Below are positions 32,922-41,600 of a stretch of 64,000 nt of DNA, in pieces. Where the stretch lies: NCBI GenBank assembly GCA_916610825.1, contig OU744447.1:34452869-34516868 (forward strand), in the 5' to 3' direction. Every line of letters starts with the position of its first letter. The stretch's first letter is position 1. The notes beneath the pieces are model-generated. The model was not told where the DNA came from and did not search any database. It saw only the letters and a list, made by a program, of their open reading frames with translations. Both the position numbers and the translations under genes were made by a program. The stretch is from Haliclystus octoradiatus. Its lineage: Eukaryota; Cnidaria; Staurozoa; Stauromedusae; Haliclystidae.

Positions 32922-33671
32922 TCATGGGTATAAATCGTAGGTAGGAGCACTGCGAGGTGCAGGCGGAGGATAACTGTATTCGGGAGCATCACGACTGTAG
33001 CTGCCACTATATTGCGTTGCTGGCCGGCTTGCCTCCATACCGTGCATCTGTGAGCGATACCTGGAATTTTGCTCATACAGAGTATCATTCATTGTGCGCA
33101 AATCAGAAACTTGACGCTGCAAGTCAGCAACTTTTCTGCGCAGCATGTCGTTTTCTTCCTGGTAAAACTGCATATCCATAGAACTTCCACCGCCCATCCC
33201 TGGTGAGTCACGTCGACGTTTCCTTGAATGATCTCCTCCACCGCCACCACCGCTATTCATTTTATGTCTCTTGTATTCATCCTCACTGATATGTAAAAAC
33301 TTGCAAGTATTCCCACGGTTACAAATGTTATTAAGAAAATCTTTGCAAACTTGATCTCCCCCAGGCAGATCTGAAATGCGGTCATTGCCGCCACCTTTGT
33401 TACCGCCAGAATGCGAGGACCGCTGACTTGGTAATTGCCCTGTTCTCATGTAAACATGTTCTTCGTGACTAGTAACATGCATATATTTGCAGTTATTACG
33501 ATCGCATTTGCCATTTTGAAAATCGCGACAAATTGGCAATTTCTCCTGTTTAGGTACTTTCACATCAGGCGGATGATCAAATTTACATTTGTTACCTCTG
33601 TGGCATACACCGCGCTCATAATCTCTGCATGTATGATTATCATTTCCGCCACTACCATTGTTGCGATCCAT
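32922..33671 (-). CDS. ZC3H10: CCCH zinc finger protein, ZC3H10-like
   Basis: Start chosen at the first in-frame ATG (33671, MDRNNGSGGNDN), giving 249 residues; the frame is open 63 nt further without an ATG. Three CCCH fingers: CRDYERGVCHRGNKCKFDH, CRDFQNGKCDRNNCKYMH and CKDFLNNICNRGNTCKFLH, followed by a Gly-rich stretch, a basic KRRRD patch, a coiled coil (EENDMLRRKVADLQRQVSDL) and a Pro/Tyr/Ser tail. Finger spacing and the coiled coil match vertebrate ZC3H10, an RNA-binding protein linked to mitochondrial function and microRNA regulation, although the tail is much shorter than in human. The visible coding region is one exon; an acceptor (TTGCCAG) at about 33806 suggests a spliced 5' UTR. 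Confidence 0.85.
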   Translation of the reverse strand: MDRNNGSGGNDNHTCRDYERGVCHRGNKCKFDHPPDVKVPKQEKLPICRDFQNGKCDRNNCKYMHVTSHEEHVYMRTGQLPSQRSSHSGGNKGGGNDRISDLPGGDQVCKDFLNNICNRGNTCKFLHISEDEYKRHKMNSGGGGGGDHSRKRRRDSPGMGGGSSMDMQFYQEENDMLRRKVADLQRQVSDLRTMNDTLYEQNSRYRSQMHGMEASRPATQYSGSYSRDAPEYSYPPPAPRSAPTYDLYP

Positions 33672-33690
33672 GCTATTATCTTTTTCAACT

Positions 33691-33804
33691 TCAATAAATT
33701 CTTTGCTGACTTGATGTAGAGGCACTGATTGCACTTGTCTGCCGCTTTAAGCTTGCTTGTGCCTTTCGCGTCTTCTTTGATGCTGCACGCTTAGAGCTTA
33801 GCAT
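33691..33804 (-). CDS. Possible 37-codon upstream ORF of ZC3H10
   Basis: ATG at 33804, two bases after an AG acceptor, opens MLSSKRAASKKTRKAQASLK and ends at a TGA at 33691, 20 nt before the ZC3H10 ATG and in another frame. The N-terminus (SSKRAASKKT..KRQTS) resembles that of myosin regulatory light chains, but no EF-hand follows. Most likely it is leader sequence with a regulatory uORF; a coding role is unproven. Confidence 0.3.
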   Translation of the reverse strand: MLSSKRAASKKTRKAQASLKRQTSAISASTSSQQRIY

Positions 33805-33899
33805 TCCTGGCAATGAGCAAATCACAATATGCATATAAGAAATGGTAAAATAGAAGTAAAATTTCCTAGTTATTAAATAATAGCACATGTTAACACCTG

Positions 33900-35660
33900 T
33901 GATATCAATCCCGGATATATTCAGGATAATTAGTCCCTGTCAGCAGGCACATCCTCAGTATATTCGGTACAGCAGCATAGTTATTCTATGCGGGATTGAA
34001 AACAATAAATAGGGGATATCTTTTGCAGAAACGTTTTCTTTCTAAACAAATCAAATATCAGCTAATTAGGGAATCTCGTTTTCATGATTCCATTTTAATC
34101 TTACGCTTTTGAAACAAAATGAGAATAACCAAGTGTGGACACGCTGTTGATTGGGAACTAAACATACAAGCAATTAATTCTTCAAGCATGATTGTTGACA
34201 ATGTGTTTTTGCATGAATTATGTTGTGGAAATAATATTTACTAAAATATACTGTTATGGTGGATCGTATGGTCACAGATTGAAAATATTGTATTTTGCGC
34301 ACTGAGATTTAGTTACAATTTAGTTGAAATCATACGTAGAAATGTCTGCTGAGATCTCAGGCGAGCACAACCAACTTTTCATTCTGGCTCTCAGCTGCAT
34401 TATGAAAAGGTAGGTCCTCCTGCTGCGTCTGCATAATCTGCAATGAATCTTGTTGGAATTGAGCGCCACTTTATAACAGAGCTGCAGGGCGCTATTTTAT
34501 ATCGGCGTTATTAGTTTTATTTACTTTCACACATTCTCCTGCGGGACGTCTACTATGGAAAGCCTCATAAACTTCAATTTTATCTGAACCAGAGATTGGG
34601 AGGAGTACAAAAGCACAAAATAAAACATGACGCTGTAGATAGGCGTGAATGTTTTTCAAAATTGCAGCAGCAGACAGATTATGCAGGCATACGAGCGTAT
34701 TGATCAACAGATGTTTAGCAAATAATAAAGCAGATGAGCCAAGCGAAGCTTGCGCTGTTCTGTCAGTGCGGTTCGCCTCTTTTATTGGATAATAGACTAT
34801 AGACATAGGATACATACTATTTTCGTATATCTTCTGTGTGTGCATGGAGTGTATAAAGCGTTGATTTTGTGTGATTATGCACTAATCCTTGCAGCAAATC
34901 AACGAACGAAGAAATCTCATTCTTGACAACGGAGAGCAAGAAGATAATCAGTCAGAATTCTGCAAATAAAAGCGCTAATAAAATATTTAAACTCGTATAC
35001 ATACATCAAAAGTTATCAGAATGCTGGTCTTTGTATAAGCAGCCAGAGCCTTTCGCGCAAATCGCTTGCACTTGCTCAGATTATCGCTGCAAAGAATAAC
35101 AATTTCCAGGATTCGAAGGCGAGGAGGTTGGCAGACGAACAAAATGGACGAACGATAATACACGCGGGTGAAAGTTGCGTCTTGAGTGAGAAATGAAAAG
35201 GTCTAGGGAGAGGACGCTGAAATAAGGGGGTTGAGATGAGAAAGTAATATAATAATGTGATATACGGGGGTGTAAGCTATAATACAAACCAATGCACAAA
35301 CAAAGCTGCAAAAAGCACACACAAGTCTGAATTGAAAATCTGATGTTGATTTTAATAGAAAATATCATCACATTTATAATTAAACTGTATATTTAGAAAT
35401 ATTTACAATAGATAAAACTTTTTAGGAACAAAAATGTGCACTTTATCAAAAAAGTAGTATTTTTTTTTCCAAACAATATATCAAATTTAATAGGAATTTG
35501 ACTAAAACCATGATTGCAGTAACTTTATTACCAGGAGCTAAAACTCACCAGTTACATTAATCACGTATATACGCTAAGAAAATAATTACGGTCAATCGTG
35601 GTTTTAGCCAATTTTGGCAAATTTTTACATAATATAAATACAGTTTTAGGAAATGAGTAT
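33900..35660. other. Intergenic between ZC3H10 and AEBP2
   Basis: Contains the ZC3H10 promoter/5' region near its left side and the AEBP2 3' UTR at the right. I found no further exon, RNA gene or clear transposon; small open frames here have no recognisable content. Confidence 0.5.
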
Positions 35661-38600
35661 TTATTTCCGTTTTCTACAACGATGATGTGAAAAGCGTTGA
35701 TAAAATTTTGTATAGAGTTCATGCTGAGTATTGGTGGGAAGGTCTTTTGATTTGTATAAGAACGGCTTTTGACTATTCTCGTATTGCGTGAGTGATATCC
35801 AAGACGTCGGTAACCTGCATAACATACAATCGATCGTTATAAATAATAATTTTCTTGTAACTTATGAAGGGAAAACAAAGTTAGATAACTATTGCACCAG
35901 CCATTTGACATTACGTTAATTCAGATGACAGAGCAACCGAGATTCACATATGATTAGAAATTAGAAAATTGTTGCCACTGACTTTCGCTGTCAAATAAAG
36001 ATTTAAGGAGAAACTTTTAATCAGATCAAAAATCAAAGACAGAATTATTATACTCACAGAATATTCGGTCGCCAGTTAATCAAAACATCTTGTTTGCCAT
36101 TTGCTAAAACACGTCGACCAATTGGCTTGAAAACGAAAGTAAAAATTCAGATAAAATGTTTGAAGTAAGGAATTTCTACAGCAGTTACCGATTCAATAGA
36201 GCTTCGAGAATTCACGAACGGGAGACTTCCATACGTCAGCTGTACGGTGATGTACTAATTTTGAGAGGTGCCTTTTCAAGACTTTTGTTCAATTTTACGG
36301 TGTCAAAAATTTCTATAACTTTTCCGTTGTTTTGCTCGCAAAAACATGAGTTTTTAGGGTCTTCATTCTCATTTGCTGTAAAATATTGCTGTTTCCCTAG
36401 GCCTACGGGACAAAGGGGCTAAACCTCGATTTCCAAATTGTAACAGGAGCCAGGCTGGAGTGAGCATACAGTGTAACTCCCTTATTCTATGAGTTTGCAT
36501 TTTTCCGAAATTGTTCAATAAAGACATGACTATAAAAAACAACACGTATATTTATATGAAAGTGAAACAAATAAGATGTGTCATCATCTTATCTTCAGTT
36601 TGAAATTATCTCGAAATCTAGTTAATAAAATATTCACTTGAGAATGGCACAAGAAAACGTGTTGAGACGTTGTGAGAAATTAGTTAATATTAAAAATGTT
36701 AATATTCTGGATAAAAATTATCAAAAAGAAGACTCTTATAGATACAAAATTCAAGTCATATAATGTCCTTGAGTCACCTCTGATCTAGCCACGACCTTTC
36801 TTGGTAGCTCTGAAAATCAAAGCCTGTGATTAAAAATAACTCGTTACGGATCTATATTTCCCTCAGTATCATCGTATTCAGTATAGACCGTATATTTCTC
36901 TGTGGAGATTCTATTACCTGTGCGTTGAGTTTGATCGCCAAGCCAGATGAGGTCATAGATTGACTAACTTCATGTTGTGTTAAACGTTGTTTAATCGAAT
37001 CCATTGTTTTATGATCGAAACCATCATCTTTTCTCGACACTATACGGAATTAAAATGGATTATTCATTTGTTTCAATTGTAGTTAGTTAGTAAAATTAGA
37101 ATAAACACAAAGATGAGGCAAAAGCCTTTTCCGTTACTCGGAGTTTCACGCGTTTACTTTGCGTTCATCAGACGGTTTATTATATGTTATTAGATGTTAT
37201 ATGTGATATGTTGTTATATGTTGCCACGACCACCAAACAGTTTAAAACTGTCTGATGAACGCAAAGTAAACGCGTGAAACTCCGAGTAACGGAAAAGGCT
37301 TTTGCCTCATCTTTGTGTCTATATTATGCTCTGTCTTAACAAACATTGAGCACTCTCACATACATGTGTTCACCTCATATTAAATTATATTATTATAATT
37401 AGTAAATTATGAATAAACTATATAAGTAATAGTAATCGAGAGGGTATCGCCATACCGCAGGCAACTGAACCACTCTCTGTTTCGAGAGGAGATGCTATTT
37501 TCGCTAAGAGCAGTGATTGTAAATACTCTCTATTGATCTCATCTACGACACTGCAGATCAATTTTAACAGATTTCATGGCAGATAGGCAGAGCCATCTAT
37601 TTACAAGAGTTGAGATACTCATGCCATTTTTGTTTCTTTTGGCCTGGATCCTAGCACGTTTTTAACAGTGCACATGTGCAAAAGAATGTTGTGTTTTTTT
37701 CAGCCATATTGTATTGTATTTTTCCGCGCGTTTCACTCATAGACTTATTAGAACATCTAGACCGCTAACTTCTGACGTCATCCATTAACAAGACCTAAAA
37801 TCGAATGTCCGCCAAAATTTCTCGAAATTTCGAAAAACGCAAAGAATATCCGCCATGTTGGCCTCACCAGCATTTCAAAAGTCCATTTACAATATTAGGA
37901 AACTGGCAAATGGAGTGAAGGAAAAAAGCTATTGTGACCGCATTGGAAGACTGATCGTCATCAAGTTTCAATCATTTGAAGATCATAGATTTGTCTAGAC
38001 AATGGATGTGTTCAATCCGATTGGTGACATGATTAGCAGCTACGTAAATGAATTAACGGGTATTTATTAGCTGAACACGCAATTTTTGTAACATTTGAAT
38101 AGATTATTACACTTCACTTTGTATGAATTATCACGCTATCATAATTATCTATTGATTCAGATACTTTGAAATATGTTTACATCATTAATTGAATTTTAAA
38201 TATATTTACAACAATATCTCTGAAAGTAGTTCGCTCTACTTTTTCGCTAATCTCTCGGTTACCAATCGGATTGAACACGTCCATTGTCTAGCAAAATCTA
38301 TGATCTTCAAATTATTGAAATTTGATGACGATCGGTATTCAATTGCGCTCACAATAGCTTATTACCCTCATTCCATTTGTTAGTTTCCTAATATTTTAAA
38401 TGGCGTTTTAAAAATGTGGTGAGGTCAACATGGCGGATTTCGTTTTTTCGATGGTTTTCGAGCGGACACTGTGACGTCAGAAGTTAGCGGTCTAGATGTT
38501 CTAATAAGTCTATGGTTTCACTTGAAATAATGGAGAACCTGTTTCCGAAAGAACAAAGATGGCGTCCAAAAATCACGTGACTGGCATCTGTCCAATTGGA

Positions 38601-41600
38601 GACGATAGATGATAGCGGCACATGAAAGCGTGCCCGACTCTTGTAAATAGATGGCTCTGCAGTTAGGCCTTGATTGTCAATGCGCAACGATGCGCCGCAG
38701 CTACTCACAATGCAATTCCCTTTAAACCATTCCATCCACCATCCTTAGATGGTACTTATTTGATGTTTTAGATAAAGTCAAAGCTGAGTTGACCTTGTGG
38801 TGATTTGAACCACAGTCGATCAACGCTATAGTAAAACAAACCCAGGAATACTTAATATTCTCTTTATGGTGCAGATAATAAGTGGGAGATTAAATGAGGG
38901 AGGAATATGAGTGATTGTGTGTGTGGATGGAATATAAACACCAGCTTTTACTTGGGGATAGCAAGAAAGGTGGGACCGACCCATAGACTATGGATTGACA
39001 TGACTTAGATACTTCTTTGCATACCAGGATTGAGCACCAGTTTTACAATTAATAAAGTTGGTTTAAACTTTTAATAAATAATACATGATATAATATCATA
39101 TCATAGTTTATATAATGGAGTTTATATCGCTCCATTAGATTAATGAATAAAATGAGTCAAAAAAGAGACATACTGTTCTCGCTACTCCGAGTTTCACGCT
39201 ATACGGCGATCATCGGGCAAGTATCCTTTAACTTTCCTGATGATCGCCGTATGGCGTGAATCAGAGTAGCGAGAACAGTATGTCTCTTTTTTGATTCATA
39301 TTATTTATTAATCTATATAAAGCTCTGATATTTATCATTGAGCACTTTACCTACACAAATGTGGACAACTTTACATTATTTATCTCTAGTTCCATCATAT
39401 AAACTGTGATCATATATAGCAGCAAACAAGTGCTTGTTTCTGACCATTAGCCTTCATCGTAGTACTGCTCAGTAAACAAGAGACTGACTTCATCTGTTAT
39501 TAGCTAGGTCAAGATGAAATATAGTCAATGTAGTGAAAATATTCATTACATGAAAAAAAACATATAATGTCATATAGCAGTAGACAAGTACATGTTTCTG
39601 GCCATTAGCCTTCATCAGTACTGCTCAGTGAGCGAACAAGGAACTGACTTCGGTATATACCTAAGACAAGATGAGTTATCAATGTGATGAAAAAAATCAT
39701 CACATGAAAAAAACATCTGTGCCATACCAGAGTGCTCAAACTACCGAAGTAGTGGGCAATGCATATCGCAAATAGTATAGACACATCCCAATTCAATAGT
39801 GCTCAAAATTGCGCATGCACAATTGAGACATACATAGCAGCATATAAAGCAGCATATAATGTCATATAGAGATAAATACAAAGATTAGACTAAGTTATAG
39901 TATTCTTCTGATGGCAGATGAAATGGGCCAAAGGGAATTGCATTGTGAGTTGCTGTGGCGCATGGTTGCGCATTGACAATCGAGACCTATCTGCCATGAA
40001 ATCTGTTGAAATTGATCTGCAGTGTCGCGGCTGAGATCAATAAAGAGCGTTTAAATATTTATTTGATTGACTCGAAGTCTCTAATACCATATACTATGTA
40101 CTTACACTGTCTTGAAACAGTAGCCTTTCGATTCTGTAAATGATGACTTGAGCGTGATCTTTTCTCAGCAACCGGTGATCCATTGACAACACTTTGTGGA
40201 CTATCAATTTGATTTAAAATGACGTCATCTATACAACCTCGTTTCTGTCTTTCTACTTTAAAATGAGATGGTACATGACGTGCTAAACCATTTCGCGTTG
40301 CAAATGTCATAACACATCCGTCAATTACACATTGAAATGGTCGATTACCTGTAATAATAATATAAATTTATATAGCCCTACTTCTACTAGGTATTCATTA
40401 GCGCTTCACAATATTTGGCTTCAAAGGATATATAGTTAAAAAATTTTCATTCTAAAAAAAATTATGAATTATAAACTTCAAAAATTATAAACGTTTTGTT
40501 TTTTTAGTCTAATACCGTACCTGTATGCGAATGAATATGTTTTAATAACCAGTTATGAGAACTACTCGGCCGATTATACACTTTACAATTATGCCAGAGA
40601 CAAACAAAGAATGCATTGTCTACCATTGGTCTGATATGTTCTTCTCTAACATGATTGGCTAAGTCTAACGAGGAATTAAAATGATCATGGTGATGACATT
40701 CAAGCCATTGACAACCAAATGGATGAGATGGAGGTTGTTGCGATGATGTAACGAGACTAGTTGTTGTTGTTGTTGTTGTTGTTGCTATGGAGGTGGATGA
40801 TGCGAGTGATGAGTTTGTTGTTGTTGTTGTTGTTGAGATAGACTTTTGGCAGTCACCATTTGGCCTAAAAAGAAAACAATGCTAGTATCAGATGAGGTTA
40901 ATAGTAATACAGTAAAATCTGGCAATACCGGTTCCGGACTTTAGCGCTATTCTGTCAATAACAGAAGCAAAAAAAACCGATACCGAGTAATTTACAGTCA
41001 AACTTTGCTAAATATTCTTAACTGTAATGCATAAAATTTATAATTATTTCATGAAAGGTTAAAGTACACTGCTGATCTTTACATGAAAGAAAGCCACCTT
41101 GAATTATTCAATCAATAAAGTTTTGATTGTAAAGAATCTTTTTGTGTTCAATCGAATTTGTTCATTTTTTCCGTATAGTGATCGTATGGGAGTTACTCTC
41201 GGGGTTTTTCCGCTATATTCGGTAACCGGGTCGGTAACAGCAAATCTACAATCTGTGTCGTAGTATAGTCCCATAGAAAAAATCAATCAATCATATCGAC
41301 ACTTTAACTAGAAGATAGTTATTGGAAATAGTCTAGAATTATTCAACATGATATTCTGAACATATTTAAAGTCAAAAAATATTTAAAATGTGCACCAGAA
41401 CTAGTTCCAGGCTCATTTTATTTGTATCTGAGTTTGAACAATAAGAGCCTGGAGGTCGGTAACACTTAGCCTGCGTACCAGCCCCTAGGTTTTTTCTGAA
41501 CCCATGGTTTTAGAAATAAACCTCGGGGCTAGTACGCAAGCTAGGTAACACTCTGTCGGTAATACTGCTATGCAAATAAGTGTCCCCTTGCCAATGATTG

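Larger units (their letters stand above)
37106..37319. repeat. Inverted repeat carrying a hammerhead-like motif on each arm
   Basis: Arms of about 68 nt (37106-37173 and 37251-37319) are essentially perfect reverse complements around a 77-nt AT-rich spacer. Each arm, read outward, contains CTGATGA..GCGTGAAACTCCGAGTA. It lies in AEBP2 intron 3. Sequence ATTGAGCACT follows on the right and also follows the related hairpin at 39.15-39.30 kb. Confidence 0.85.
37438..38830 (-). mobile_element. SINE family 2 copy, split by a nested transposon pair
   Basis: SINE body runs 37438-37587 and resumes at 38660-38830 (CTTGATTGTCAATGCGCAAC, then the B-box complement GATTTGAACCACAGTCGATC). The break is a hAT-like MITE (37588-38659). 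The tRNA-like head is degraded beyond 38830. Confidence 0.75.

Noticed and set aside
36156..36422. 88-codon plus-strand frame beside AEBP2 exon 5
   Set aside because: TTG/ATG-led random frame in an intron; no splice signals, no domain and no codon bias.
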